Numbered from the stretch's first letter, positions 45,470 to 55,039 are shown. The stretch: 64,000 nt of DNA from CAWCTD01 sp963798455 (GCA_963798455.1 CAWCTD010000003.1:2790001-2854000), one strand, 5' to 3'. Notes: generated by a model not told the origin, from the letters alone. A program made the numbers and translations.

Positions 45470-45852
45470 TCTAAAGCGCTTTTTTGAGCCGCCAAGGCGG
45501 ATTTTGCCCGCCCTTTCCGAACCCGCTTGAGCAACTGCTCAAGCCGCAGCTCGGACTCCGTCCCCAAGTCGGGCTCGAAATGCAGCTCCGGGACCCGAAA
45601 TAGCCGAAGCCGGCTCGCCAGTTCCCGCCGGAGGTAGTGCCGGGCGCCCTCCAGGGCGAGCATGGTTTGCTCTCGGCCTTCGTCGTCACCACTCAGATGC
45701 AGCCTGACCCTGGCGTGCCGCATATCCGGAGCGACGAGCACTTCGGTCAGGTCCACAAGCCCGATGCGGGGATCGGACATTTCGTAGCCGACGATCTCGG
45801 CGAGTTCCTCCCGGATCGCCTCGGCAACGCGCTGGGAACGGTGCTCATCCAT
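45466..45852 (-). CDS. rbfA: Ribosome-binding factor A
   Basis: The 128-residue KH-fold protein begins MDEHRSQRVAEAIREELAEIVGYE. It has DPRIGLVDLTEVLVAPDMRHARVRLHLSG and RELASRLRLFRVPELHFEPD, which match RbfA. It assists maturation of the 30S subunit's 16S rRNA 5' end. Six bases separate it from the DUF503 gene, and apbE overlaps it. Confidence 0.95.
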   Translation of the reverse strand: MDEHRSQRVAEAIREELAEIVGYEMSDPRIGLVDLTEVLVAPDMRHARVRLHLSGDDEGREQTMLALEGARHYLRRELASRLRLFRVPELHFEPDLGTESELRLEQLLKRVRKGRAKSALAAQKSALE

Positions 45853-45858
45853 CCCGGG

Positions 45859-46146
45859 CTACTCCAGCCACTCAATCCGGGCGTCGACCAAGTCCGCCCC
45901 CAGCAGCAGGGACGCCTCCTTCTCCACGGATTCCAGAAGCTGCTGTGCGTAGCCATGGTCGCCGGACACGGTAACCGCCGCCACCAGGGCTCTCTGCCAC
46001 AGCTCCTGGTAGTCGATCTCGGCCACGGCGACATTGAACTTCCCCCGCAGCCGGTCCTTGAGACTCTTGACCACGTGGCGCTTGTCCTTCAGCGAGTGGG
46101 AATGCTCCAGCCGCATCTCAAGGGTGAGTACTCCGATCGTCGCCAT
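45859..46146 (-). CDS. DUF503 protein (YlxP-like)
   Basis: The 95-residue protein begins MATIGVLTLEMRLEHSHSLKDKRHVVKSLKDRLRGKFNVAVAEIDYQELWQRALVAAVTVSGD, matching the DUF503/YlxP family usually found between infB and rbfA. The function is unsettled; an RNA or ribosome-assembly role is presumed from location. The coding region lies 40 bases after the infB stop. Confidence 0.93.
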   Translation of the reverse strand: MATIGVLTLEMRLEHSHSLKDKRHVVKSLKDRLRGKFNVAVAEIDYQELWQRALVAAVTVSGDHGYAQQLLESVEKEASLLLGADLVDARIEWLE

Positions 46147-46185
46147 AGGGGTGACAAGCTGTCGAGGTCCGCTGGGACCTCCTCA

Positions 46186-49017
46186 CTAAGCCAAGGCCTC
46201 GACCGCAACCCGCTCGGTGACAAAAGCCTCCAGGATGTCCCCTGGCTTGAAGTCGCCGAAGTTATCGAGCGATATGCCGCACTCCATGCCGCTCTTTACC
46301 TCGCTGGCGTCGTTCTTGAAACGCCGCAGCGAGCTGATCTTGCCGGTGTGGACCACCACGTTGTCGCGCAGCAAACGCACTGCGCTGTCCCGCGTGATGG
46401 AACCGTCCTGCACTAAACAGCCCGCCACGTTGCCGACCTTGCTGATATGGAAAACCTCGCGAATCCCCGCGCGGCCCCGGTACACTTCCTTATAGACCGG
46501 TTCGAGCATGCCGGCCACGGCCCGCTTCATCTCGTCCAACAGCTCGTAGATGATCGTGTGGAGCCGGACGTCCACCTTCTCCTGCTCCGCCAGTTGAGCG
46601 GCGGTCCTTTCCGGACGCACGTTGAAGCCGATCACGATGGCGTTGGAGGCGGATGCCAGAAGCACGTCGGTTTCCGTTATCGCGCCGACGCTGGCGTGCA
46701 GCACGCGCATCCGCACTTTATCGGTGGAGAGCTTCTGCAACGCATCGGTCAGCACCTCCGCCGTGCCGCTCACGTCGGCCTTCAGAATGATGGGCAGCTC
46801 CTTGATCTCGCCGGTCTTGATCTGCTCGTGGAGCTGGTCGAGGGTTAACCTGCTGGTGCGCGCCAACGCTTGTTCGCGCGCCTTGGCCTCCCGGTAGATC
46901 ACGATCTGCTTGGCCTTGGCCGTGTCGGTCACCACTTGAAAGGTATCTCCGACCTCGGGCAGCGAATCCAGCCCCAGCACCTCCACGGGCATGGACGGGC
47001 CGGCGCTGCGGATCTGGGCCCCGCGGTCGTCGTACATCGCCCGGACCTTGCCGAAGACGGAGCCGCAGATGAAGTAGTCTCCCACTGAGAGCGTGCCGTT
47101 CTGCACGAGGACCGTCGCCACCGGACCTCGTCCACGGTCCAATTCCGCCTCCAGCACGTTCCCCATCGCCGGACGGCTGGAGTTGGCCTTCAGGTCCTGC
47201 ATGTCGGCCACCAGCAGGATCATCTCCAGCAGGAGATCCAGATTCTGCTTCGCTCTGGCCGATACGGGCACCACCACCGTGTCGCCGCCCCACTCCTCGG
47301 CCAGCAGGCCGCGGTCGGCCAGTTGCTGCTTGACACGCTCGGGCTGGGCATCGGGCTTGTCGATCTTGTTGATGGCCACCAGGATCGGCACTTCCGCGGC
47401 GCGCGCGTGGTCGATGGCTTCCAGCGTCTGCGGCATCACCCCGTCGTCGGCAGCCACCACCAAGACGACAATGTCCGTAACCTTAGCCCCGCGGGCCCTC
47501 ATCCGCGTGAACGCTTCATGGCCCGGCGTGTCGATGAAGACGATGCGGTGGCCGTTCTTCTCCACGCTGTAGGCGCCGATGTGCTGCGTGATTCCGCCTG
47601 CCTCGCGCTCCGCCACATGACTCTCGCGGATGGCATCGAGAAGAGAGGTCTTGCCGTGGTCCACATGGCCCATGACGGTGACGACGGGCGCGCGCTTGGC
47701 CATGTCTTTTTCGGCCTCGGCCTCTTCGACTTCCTGCACGGCTTCCTGCTCGAAACTCACCATGCTGACGACGGCGCCGAATTCGCGGGCGATCTCCTCG
47801 GCCAGCTTGAGGTCCAAGGTCTGGTTGATTGTCGCGAAGATCTTGCGTTCGAACAGCTTCTTGATCACCAAGCTGGCTTTCAACCCGAGTTTCTCGGAGA
47901 GTTCCTTGACCGTGACGCCCTCGGCCACCCTGATCTGCTTGTTGACCGCGATCGGCGCTTCCATTTGGCGCCGGAACATGGGCCGAAGAACCTTCTCCTG
48001 ACGCTCGATCTGGCGGTCCCGCTCCAACGCCCTGGCTGGCCGCCGGTCACCGGGCCTCCGCTGCTCCACCGGCGCGACGGCCGGGGCTTCCAGGCGGCCC
48101 GTCGAGGTGGGATGCGTCGTCTTGCCTCTGGCAATCCGGGAGGAAGGTCCGGTGGCCCGGATGGTCTGGCCAGGGCGGATCGGACCGCGATAGATTGGCT
48201 GGCCGGGGATGGGTGTAGTGGCGGGACGGGGGACCCTCGGCTGTGGCTGCCCGGGCATGGCCTTGGGCTGGGTGAGGCGCGCGACGAGATCGGGACGCGG
48301 CGGCACCACGGGCCGCGCCGTCGGCTGCCCCGCCAGACTCGTTCTGACCTGAGGTCTTGCGGCCGGAGGGGGGGCCGGAGCGGGCGGCGCCATGGGCGCA
48401 ACGCGAACCCCTTCGGATGCCGTGGGCACGATTCTCGGCGTTTCGGGCACGACAGCGGGTAGAGGCTGCCGGGGGCCCGACAATATCTGTCCGGGCCTGG
48501 GGGCCATCGGAACCGGCTTGGCGGGCACGGCGGGCCGGACGGGAGGCGCGGGGGCTAGGGCCGGGGCCGGCTCGGGCATGGGATGTGCCCCCGCCAGTGG
48601 CGGCCTGAGTTTCTGTGGAGCGCCGCGGCGGGCCAGAAAACCTTCCCTGAGACCGGCTATTTCGGGGATTTGGGCAGCGCCAGACTCGGGCGACAACGCC
48701 GCGGGCGACGCAGAAGATCTGGCCTCACGAACCGCCTGTTCCTCGGCGCGGACGGCTCCCCGCGCCGCCTCTTCCACTTCGAGTGCAACCACTGTCGTTC
48801 CTGCCTCCGCGGGAGCCGCGGCTTCAGGCGCCGCTTCCTCCCCGGGCTCCGGGGGGAGCAGTCCGAAATGCTGCCGCAACCTGTGGGCAACGTCCTCTTC
48901 AACCGAACTGGAGTGGGTCTTCTTCTCGGTGACGCCGAACTCGGGCAGCAACTCCAGGAGCCGGTTCGGCTTCACCTCGAGTTCACGAGCCAGCTCGTTG
49001 ATTCGGATCTTACCCAT
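46186..49017 (-). CDS. infB: Translation initiation factor IF-2
   Basis: The 943-residue protein has an N-terminal IF2N helix (MGKIRINELARELEVKPNRL), a long proline/alanine-rich linker (about 50-330) and a second IF2N-like segment (VAEGVTVKELSEKLGLKA). The GTPase domain shows VTVMGHVDHGKTSLLD (G1), GGITQHIGAY (G2), DTPGHEAFTRMR (G3), NKIDKPDA (G4) and SARAKQNLD (G5). Domains II-IV follow, ending in FGDFKPGDILEAF. It brings initiator tRNA to the 30S subunit. The linker is unusually P/A-rich but intact. Confidence 0.97.
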   Translation of the reverse strand: MGKIRINELARELEVKPNRLLELLPEFGVTEKKTHSSSVEEDVAHRLRQHFGLLPPEPGEEAAPEAAAPAEAGTTVVALEVEEAARGAVRAEEQAVREARSSASPAALSPESGAAQIPEIAGLREGFLARRGAPQKLRPPLAGAHPMPEPAPALAPAPPVRPAVPAKPVPMAPRPGQILSGPRQPLPAVVPETPRIVPTASEGVRVAPMAPPAPAPPPAARPQVRTSLAGQPTARPVVPPRPDLVARLTQPKAMPGQPQPRVPRPATTPIPGQPIYRGPIRPGQTIRATGPSSRIARGKTTHPTSTGRLEAPAVAPVEQRRPGDRRPARALERDRQIERQEKVLRPMFRRQMEAPIAVNKQIRVAEGVTVKELSEKLGLKASLVIKKLFERKIFATINQTLDLKLAEEIAREFGAVVSMVSFEQEAVQEVEEAEAEKDMAKRAPVVTVMGHVDHGKTSLLDAIRESHVAEREAGGITQHIGAYSVEKNGHRIVFIDTPGHEAFTRMRARGAKVTDIVVLVVAADDGVMPQTLEAIDHARAAEVPILVAINKIDKPDAQPERVKQQLADRGLLAEEWGGDTVVVPVSARAKQNLDLLLEMILLVADMQDLKANSSRPAMGNVLEAELDRGRGPVATVLVQNGTLSVGDYFICGSVFGKVRAMYDDRGAQIRSAGPSMPVEVLGLDSLPEVGDTFQVVTDTAKAKQIVIYREAKAREQALARTSRLTLDQLHEQIKTGEIKELPIILKADVSGTAEVLTDALQKLSTDKVRMRVLHASVGAITETDVLLASASNAIVIGFNVRPERTAAQLAEQEKVDVRLHTIIYELLDEMKRAVAGMLEPVYKEVYRGRAGIREVFHISKVGNVAGCLVQDGSITRDSAVRLLRDNVVVHTGKISSLRRFKNDASEVKSGMECGISLDNFGDFKPGDILEAFVTERVAVEALA

Positions 49018-49133
49018 AAAACTTGCTAAAACCGCCTGTTCCTAAGCCTGCGTGCCAGATTGCGCAAAGACATAAAACCAGCGTGCGGCCCGCTGGCCAA
49101 TGCGAAACCGGCACACGACTTCACCCTGAAAGA

Positions 49134-50630
49134 TCAGTCTGAATCCTTTATCGTATCAGATTCGCCGACGGGCTCCTCGGAGCTGCTCTCCGCCGGCGTT
49201 TCGATGGAGGCAGGTTCTACTGTTTCCTCCACCGGCTCAGCCGCGGGCGCTGCCGCGGCCGCAGCGGCCTCCTCCGGCCCGGGGGCCGGTGCTTGCGCCG
49301 GAGCCGGGGCAGCGCCCTGGTCCTGGCTGCCCGCCAGCGCTTCCTCGAACTGCTGATAGTAGCTGTTGACCGCAACCTGGATGCGCTCGACCAGCTTCGG
49401 CCCGATGCCGGGGATCTCTTCCAGTTGCTCCGGCGTCATCGAGCCCAGCATTTCCACGGTCCCGATCCCAGCCTCGACCAGCTTCTCGATGATTTTCTCC
49501 GTCAGACCGTGGTCAAGGAGCGCCGACACCGGAGCGCCGGGTACGACCAGGGCGGCCATGGCCGACTCGACCTCCTGGCGCTTCTCCTCTTCGCTCTTGA
49601 TGTCGACCCTCCAGTTCAGCAACTTCGCGCACAGCCGGACATTCTGCCCCTTCTTGCCGATGGCGAGGGAAAGCTGGGAATCGTCCACGATGACTTCCAT
49701 GTGCCGTTCGACGGCATCCAGCACCGTCACCCGTGAGATCTTGGCGGGGCTGAGCGCATGCGTGGCGAAGACCACAGGCTCGTCGGAATACTCGATAATG
49801 TCGATCTTCTCGCCGCGCAACTCGCGGATGATGGACTGCACGCGCATGCCCTTCATGCCCACGCAGGCCCCCACGCAGTCCACGTCCCGGTCGCGGCTGT
49901 GCACGGCAATCTTGGTGCGCTCGCCCGCCTCGCGCGCGCAGCCCTTGATGACCACGGTATTGTCGTAGATCTCGGGGACCTCCTGCTCGAAGAGGCGGAC
50001 TACCAGATCGGGCGCCGCTCGCGACACAAGGAGCCCCGCGTTCTTGCCGGTCTTTTCGACGCTCCGGATAACGCAGCGAATCCGCTCGCCCACGCTGAAG
50101 CTCTCCAGCCTGGACTGCTCCTTCTTCGGCAGCCTGGCTTCGGTCTTGCCCAGGTCCACCACGATGTCGGTCCCCTCGAAGCGCTTCACCGTACAGTGGA
50201 CCAGTTCTCCCACCCGGCCCGAGTACTCCTGGTAGATGGTTTCGCGCTCGGCCTCGCGGACCTTCTGGAGAATAACCTGCTTGGCGGTCTGGGCGGAGAT
50301 GCGGCCCAGAAGATCGGTGGGCCTGGGGATCCGGACTTGCGATCCGACTTCAGCGGTTGGGTCAATACGCCGGGCCTGATCGAGCGTCAGTTCCGCGTCG
50401 GGGTTTTCCACGGTCTCGACAACCTTGCGGATCGCATAGATCTGTATGGCTCCGGTCTGCGTGTCCAGGTCCGCGATCATCTCCTCTTCGGTATGGAAAT
50501 GCTTGCGCGCGGCGGCCAGCATGGCGTCCTTGACCGCATCGAGCACGATCTGAGTATCGATGCCCTTCTCCTTGCTCAGTATCTCGATGGACTGATAGAT
50601 CGTTCCCAAACCGTTCCTTCTTTCCGCCAT
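49134..50630 (-). CDS. nusA: Transcription termination/antitermination protein NusA
   Basis: About 498 residues from the ATG at 50630 (MAERRNGLGTIYQSIEIL). The order is N-terminal RNAP-binding domain, S1 domain (GRVGELVHCTVKRFEGTDIVVDLGK), then KH1/KH2 (VGACVGMKGMRVQSIIREL, LAIGKKGQNVRLCAKL), a helix-hairpin-helix (LEEIPGIGPKLVERIQ) and a C-terminal tail rich in proline, alanine and glutamate. The longer frame to 50717 overlaps rimP and is rejected. As the second gene of the operon, it may act on the attenuator in the rimP leader. Confidence 0.96.
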   Translation of the reverse strand: MAERRNGLGTIYQSIEILSKEKGIDTQIVLDAVKDAMLAAARKHFHTEEEMIADLDTQTGAIQIYAIRKVVETVENPDAELTLDQARRIDPTAEVGSQVRIPRPTDLLGRISAQTAKQVILQKVREAERETIYQEYSGRVGELVHCTVKRFEGTDIVVDLGKTEARLPKKEQSRLESFSVGERIRCVIRSVEKTGKNAGLLVSRAAPDLVVRLFEQEVPEIYDNTVVIKGCAREAGERTKIAVHSRDRDVDCVGACVGMKGMRVQSIIRELRGEKIDIIEYSDEPVVFATHALSPAKISRVTVLDAVERHMEVIVDDSQLSLAIGKKGQNVRLCAKLLNWRVDIKSEEEKRQEVESAMAALVVPGAPVSALLDHGLTEKIIEKLVEAGIGTVEMLGSMTPEQLEEIPGIGPKLVERIQVAVNSYYQQFEEALAGSQDQGAAPAPAQAPAPGPEEAAAAAAAPAAEPVEETVEPASIETPAESSSEEPVGESDTIKDSD

Positions 50631-50640
50631 GCTCGCGGGA

Positions 50641-51105
50641 TCACCACTCGAACTTGAGATTCGCCCTCTGGATCTGCTGGAACTCGAGATCAACCTTCTT
50701 GCCGGGCGAGGGCTCAAGAGTCACCACACCTTCGGAGAATCCTGCCAGCACGCCTTCCCAGTAGCGGCTGTTCTCCAACGGCTCCCTCAACACGATCTTA
50801 GCCTTCTTCCCCTGAAACCGGAGGAAGTCCTCCGGCCGGCTCAGTTTCCGTTCCACGCCCGGGGAACTGACCTCCAGCGTGTAGCTGCCTCCCGGCACGA
50901 CGTCTTCCACGTCCAGAATCGTGCCCACCTGCTGGGAGATCGTCTCGCAATCGGCGTGCGTGACGCCGGCCGGCTTGTCGATGAAGATGCGCAGGACCCG
51001 GCTCCGGCCTCCGCCAACCAGTTCGACGTCGACAATCTCGATTCCCTCGGATTCCCCGACCCGACGGGCGATTTCGCTGACTTTGGCCAAGATGGCTTCC
51101 TTCAT
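50641..51105 (-). CDS. rimP: Ribosome maturation factor RimP
   Basis: The 154-residue protein begins MKEAILAKVSEIARRVGES, with VELVGGGRSRVLRIFIDKPAGVTHADCETISQQVGTILDVEDVVPG and YTLEVSSPGVERKLSRPEDFLRF, the RimP signature. It assists 30S assembly. It is the promoter-proximal gene of the minus-strand operon, ten bases ahead of nusA. Its leader (51106-51181) contains a terminator-like hairpin with TATAAT upstream. Confidence 0.95.
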   Translation of the reverse strand: MKEAILAKVSEIARRVGESEGIEIVDVELVGGGRSRVLRIFIDKPAGVTHADCETISQQVGTILDVEDVVPGGSYTLEVSSPGVERKLSRPEDFLRFQGKKAKIVLREPLENSRYWEGVLAGFSEGVVTLEPSPGKKVDLEFQQIQRANLKFEW

Positions 51106-51128
51106 CGCTCTCAGGCTCGATCACCAAC

Positions 51129-51151
51129 AAAAAAGTGGGCTTTCGCCCACT
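51129..51151 (-). terminator. Intrinsic terminator in the rimP leader (candidate attenuator)
   Basis: On the minus strand AGTGGGC-GAAA-GCCCACT forms a perfect 7-bp stem closed by a GAAA tetraloop, followed by a run of five to six T. It lies between the -10 box at 51181-51176 and the rimP start at 51105. Transcripts of rimP-nusA-infB must therefore read through it. NusA, made from the same operon, is a plausible regulator. Confidence 0.75.
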
Positions 51152-51175
51152 CCCGGCGCTCGTCACCCAACTTTG

Positions 51176-51181
51176 ATTATA
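51176..51181 (-). promoter_or_regulatory. Candidate rimP operon -10 box
   Basis: TATAAT on the minus strand at 51181-51176, preceded by TG, lies about 70 bases ahead of the rimP ATG. No clear -35 was found. The leader between them carries the terminator hairpin. Confidence 0.5.
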
Positions 51182-51215
51182 CAGGACCGGCTGGGGTCCC
51201 GGAGCCCGAACCGTC

Positions 51216-51221
51216 TATAAT
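51216..51221 (+). promoter_or_regulatory. Candidate -10 box for the divergent 51306 gene
   Basis: TATAAT at 51216-51221 is an exact consensus -10 and lies 85 bases ahead of the ATG at 51306. The two TATAAT boxes of the divergent operons are about 35 bases apart. No clear -35 was seen. Confidence 0.4.
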
Positions 51222-51305
51222 CTCGTTTAGTCCCCTTCCATCGCCGGTGGGCCACAAGATCTGCCCCCCGACCGGACCCGGCTGGAGGCGGATCCGGACT
51301 CCTGC

Positions 51306-53747
51306 ATGATCGAACAGCAAACAGATCGGGTCAGCGCCCCGGTGGCGCTGCATCGCTTCCATCCTTTGCTGCTGGCTCTCTTTATAGGCAGCGGCTGTGC
51401 GGCACTAATATACGAAATCGTTTGGTATCAGTTGCTGGAACTCGTCATCGGCTCCTCGGCGGTTTCTCTGGGCGTCCTGCTGGGCACCTTCATGGGGGGA
51501 CTGTGCCTGGGCAGCGTCCTGTTGCCGCGTCTCATCTCGCCGCGGTGGCACCCCTTGCGTGTCTACGGCCTGCTGGAACTGGGAGTCGGCGTGTGTGGCC
51601 TCCTGGTTCTGTTTGGAGTGCCCTACGTGGGCCACCTGTACGCGGCAATTGTGGGTCACGGTCTGCCGGGCATCCTGCTCCGGGGCCTGGTTTGCTCGAT
51701 TTGCCTTCTGGTCCCCACCATGCTCATGGGCGCCACGCTGCCGGCCGTCGCACGGTGGGTCGAAACGACCCCGAGAGGCGTCTCGTGGCTGGGCTTTTTT
51801 TACGGAGGCAACACCGCCGGGGCCGTGTTCGGCTGTCTCCTGGCGGGCTTCTACTTGCTCCGGGTCCAAGACATGGCTACCGCCACCTACTTTGCCGCGC
51901 TGATCAATGGCGCGGTGGGATGCCTCGGCATGGGGTTGTCCGGCCTGGCGCCTTACGTGTCTCCTCCGGAAGGGGCCGAGCGAAAGCCGTCTGGGCACGC
52001 GCCGGGTTCCTGGGCGATCTACGTGGTGATCGCATTGTCGGGGCTGAGCGCGCTCGGAGCCGAAGTGATCTGGACACGTCTTCTGTCACTGATGCTCGGG
52101 GCCACGGTGTACACTTTCTCTATCATTCTGGCGGTCTTCCTGATCGGGATTGGGCTCGGGAGCGGCGCCGGGTCCGTGTGGGCGCGAGACGCCAGGCGGC
52201 CGCGCATCGCGCTAGGCTTGTGCCAGTTGTCTCTGGCCGCCGGGATCGCCTGGACCGCGTGCATGGTGGCAAGGAGCCTGCCTTACTGGCCCATCAACCC
52301 TTCGCTCTCCTCGAATCCCTGGTACGTCTTCCAGCTAGATCTGGTGCGTTGCCTGTGGGCCATCCTTCCTCCCGCGTGTCTTTGGGGGGCGAGCTTCCCC
52401 CTGGCCCTGGCGGCCGTCGCTGCCCGCGGCCAGGATCCGGGCCGTCTGGTCGGAGGCGTGTACGCCGCCAATACCGTCGGCGCCATCCTGGGCGCCCTGT
52501 CGTTCAGCATCGTGTTGATTCCCCGGATCGGGACCCAGCAATCCCAGCGTGTGCTGATCGGGATTGCCGCCGCCTCCGCCCTGTCCGCGCTGGGGCCGTT
52601 GCTTTGGCCGCCGCGTCTCGCCCTCCGCGTCGCCGGCGCGGCGGCGCTGGTTGCGTCCATGGGGGTCGCCGGCTTACTGGCCTGGAGCGTAGCCGGGATT
52701 CCCTGGGGTGTAATCGCCTACGGCCGCCAGATGCTCACCTCGCTCAGTAACACCAGCGTTCTGTACACGGGCGAGGGCATGAACTCTTCGATCGCCATCA
52801 CGGAGTGGTCGGACGGGAAGCGGCTCTTCCACGTCAGCGGCAAGGTGGAAGCCTCCACCGAGCCGCACGACATGCGCCTTCAGCGGATGCTAGGCAACTT
52901 CCCCGCCCTGCTGAACCCCAACCCGCGCTCCGTGCTGGTAGTGGGCTTCGGCGCGGGCGTGACCGCCGGCTCCTTCGTGCTGTATCCCAACGTGGGAAAG
53001 ATCGTCATCTGCGAGATCGAGCCGCTGATACCGCGGATCGCCACCCGGTACTTCAGGCGGGAGAATTACGGAGTTATCTACGACAAGCGCGTGCGCATCG
53101 TTTATGACGACGCCCGGCACTACATCCTGACCACGCCGGAGAAGTTCGATATCATCACCTCAGACCCGATTCACCCTTGGGTCAAGGGCAGCGCCACGCT
53201 GTATTCGAGGGAGTACTTCGAGATGTGCAAGCGGCACCTGAACCCGGGTGGCTTGATCACCCAGTGGGTGCCCCTGTACGAAAGCAACATGGACACGGTC
53301 AAGAGCGAGATGGCGACGTTCTTCGATGTCTTCCCCAACGGGACCATGTGGGGAAACGATGTGGACGGCGGGGGCTACGACAGCATCCTGCTGGGCGCGG
53401 CTGGTCCGCTGACGATCAACGTGGACCAACTGGAGCAGCGTCTGAATCGCAGGGACTACGAACACGTGGCTGTTTCGCTCAGTGAAGTGGGCTTCAACTC
53501 CGCCCTCGACCTGCTCAAGACGTACGCGGGACAGGCGTCCGACCTGAAGCAGTTCCTGAAGGACGCTCAGGTCAACGAGGATCGGGACCTGCGGCTGCAG
53601 TATCTGGCGGGCATGGGACTGAACCTCCAGGAGGCGGGCGCCATCTATAGTGCCATCTTGCGGCAACGCAAATATCCTGAGAAGCTTTTTCTTGGTTCTG
53701 ATTCCGTCATCGGTGCGCTGAGGTCGTCTATTGATTACGGGCCTTAG
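51306..53747 (+). CDS. Membrane-fused spermidine-synthase-like protein
   Basis: The 813-residue protein has about 12-14 membrane helices in the first 480 residues (starting LLLALFIGSGCAALIYEIVWYQLLELVIG, with GATLPAVARW and GASFPLALAA segments). A soluble SAM-binding domain follows: VLVVGFGAGVTAGSFVLYPNVGKIVICEIEP, DDARHYILTTPEKFDIITSDPIHPW, YSREYFEMCKRHLNPGGLITQWVPLYE. Such fused proteins resemble spermidine synthases but their true substrate is not known. It is divergent from the rimP operon. Confidence 0.88.
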   Translation: MIEQQTDRVSAPVALHRFHPLLLALFIGSGCAALIYEIVWYQLLELVIGSSAVSLGVLLGTFMGGLCLGSVLLPRLISPRWHPLRVYGLLELGVGVCGLLVLFGVPYVGHLYAAIVGHGLPGILLRGLVCSICLLVPTMLMGATLPAVARWVETTPRGVSWLGFFYGGNTAGAVFGCLLAGFYLLRVQDMATATYFAALINGAVGCLGMGLSGLAPYVSPPEGAERKPSGHAPGSWAIYVVIALSGLSALGAEVIWTRLLSLMLGATVYTFSIILAVFLIGIGLGSGAGSVWARDARRPRIALGLCQLSLAAGIAWTACMVARSLPYWPINPSLSSNPWYVFQLDLVRCLWAILPPACLWGASFPLALAAVAARGQDPGRLVGGVYAANTVGAILGALSFSIVLIPRIGTQQSQRVLIGIAAASALSALGPLLWPPRLALRVAGAAALVASMGVAGLLAWSVAGIPWGVIAYGRQMLTSLSNTSVLYTGEGMNSSIAITEWSDGKRLFHVSGKVEASTEPHDMRLQRMLGNFPALLNPNPRSVLVVGFGAGVTAGSFVLYPNVGKIVICEIEPLIPRIATRYFRRENYGVIYDKRVRIVYDDARHYILTTPEKFDIITSDPIHPWVKGSATLYSREYFEMCKRHLNPGGLITQWVPLYESNMDTVKSEMATFFDVFPNGTMWGNDVDGGGYDSILLGAAGPLTINVDQLEQRLNRRDYEHVAVSLSEVGFNSALDLLKTYAGQASDLKQFLKDAQVNEDRDLRLQYLAGMGLNLQEAGAIYSAILRQRKYPEKLFLGSDSVIGALRSSIDYGP

Positions 53748-53773
53748 CGGCACAGCACTTGGAGCTTGAACTT

Positions 53774-55039
53774 ATGACTCGAGATCTATCGCGCAGGAGT
53801 TTCGTCGCGGGTTCGGCCGGGGCCATGGCGGCCTTGCCAACGCTAGCGGCCAACGATGTCATCCACGCCGGTTTCATCGGGACAGGTTCCCGCGGCTACT
53901 ACGGCCTGGAACGGCTGTATCAAGGCAGTAAGGGTCTGGCTGTCGTCACCGCCGTGTGCGACACGTACACCGGCAATCTGAACCGCGCCAAGGAGCGTGT
54001 CCAGACCATGGGTGGCAACACCCCCAAGACCTATGTGGACTACCGGGAGCTGCTGGCCGACAAATCCATCGACGCCGTGTTCATCATGACCCCGGAGCAT
54101 CTCCACCATCCCATGGCCATGGCAGCCATCAAGGCCGCCAAGCACATCTACCTGGAGAAACCGATTGCCCACACGATCGAACAAGGCGCCGAGATCGTGA
54201 AGGCCTCGGAGCAGTCCGGCAAGGTCCTCCAGGTGGGCACGCAGAACCGCAGCAATCCGCACTACCAAAAGGCCAAGGAGATGGTGGAGCAGGGCATGAT
54301 CGGCGAAGTGCACTACGTGCGGGCCTTCTGGTATCGCAATTTCCCCAGCGGAACCACGCCGGCGCCCTGGCGCTATACCATCCCCGACGACACCAACGAG
54401 TCCAACACCGATTGGCCGCGATTCCTCGGCCCCGCGCCGAAACGCCCCTTCGACAAGCGGCGCTATTTCCAGTGGCGCAACTACTGGGATTACTCGGGCG
54501 GAATCTCAACCGACCTGCTGGTCCACCAGACCGACGCCGCTAACTTCGTGCTGAACAAGACCCTGCCCGCGACCTGCATGGCTTCGGGAGGCATCTACGC
54601 CTGGGGCCCGCCCGACGACCGCGAAGCCGCGGACACCCTGAGCGCCATCTACGAGTACTCGGATAAGTTTCATCTCAACTACAGTTGCTTCTTCCAGAAC
54701 GATCAGTACGGTTACGGCGAGCAGTTCATGGGTTACGAGGGCACCATCGAGGTGCTGAACCGCAGTGAGCTCCACTTCTATCCGCAGAAGTTCGGAGGCA
54801 GGCCGCCGGCGCGCGTGCCGGCTCGCTCCGAGGTGCACGTCAAGGCGCCGATGGACAATCTGAGCGTCGAGCGGCACATCCGCAACTTTCTGGAATCCAT
54901 CCAGGGCAAGGCGAAACCCATTGCGCCCGCCCGCGTCGGCCAGATTGCCGCCATTCCGGGCCACCTGGCGACCCTCTCTTACAAGAACAACAAGAAGGTC
55001 TACTGGGACGCGAGAACCGAGAAACTGCGCTATTCTTGA
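53774..55039 (+). CDS. Gfo/Idh/MocA family oxidoreductase with Tat leader (fourth copy)
   Basis: About 421 residues from the ATG at 53774, with GGAG upstream. The twin-arginine leader MTRDLSRRSFVAGSAGAM is followed by FIGTGSRGYYGLERL (nucleotide loop), MTPEHLHHPMAM and the IYLEKPIAH motif. It resembles the cluster at 468-4884 but lacks the G/R linker. The open frame to 53759 uses a TTG and is rejected. It is followed by an MFS gene, so uptake and oxidation of a carbohydrate may be linked. Substrate unknown. Confidence 0.9.
   Translation: MTRDLSRRSFVAGSAGAMAALPTLAANDVIHAGFIGTGSRGYYGLERLYQGSKGLAVVTAVCDTYTGNLNRAKERVQTMGGNTPKTYVDYRELLADKSIDAVFIMTPEHLHHPMAMAAIKAAKHIYLEKPIAHTIEQGAEIVKASEQSGKVLQVGTQNRSNPHYQKAKEMVEQGMIGEVHYVRAFWYRNFPSGTTPAPWRYTIPDDTNESNTDWPRFLGPAPKRPFDKRRYFQWRNYWDYSGGISTDLLVHQTDAANFVLNKTLPATCMASGGIYAWGPPDDREAADTLSAIYEYSDKFHLNYSCFFQNDQYGYGEQFMGYEGTIEVLNRSELHFYPQKFGGRPPARVPARSEVHVKAPMDNLSVERHIRNFLESIQGKAKPIAPARVGQIAAIPGHLATLSYKNNKKVYWDARTEKLRYS

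Noticed and set aside
47323..48462. 379-residue plus-strand open frame
   Set aside because: Antisense to infB, with low-complexity composition reflecting the proline/alanine linker.
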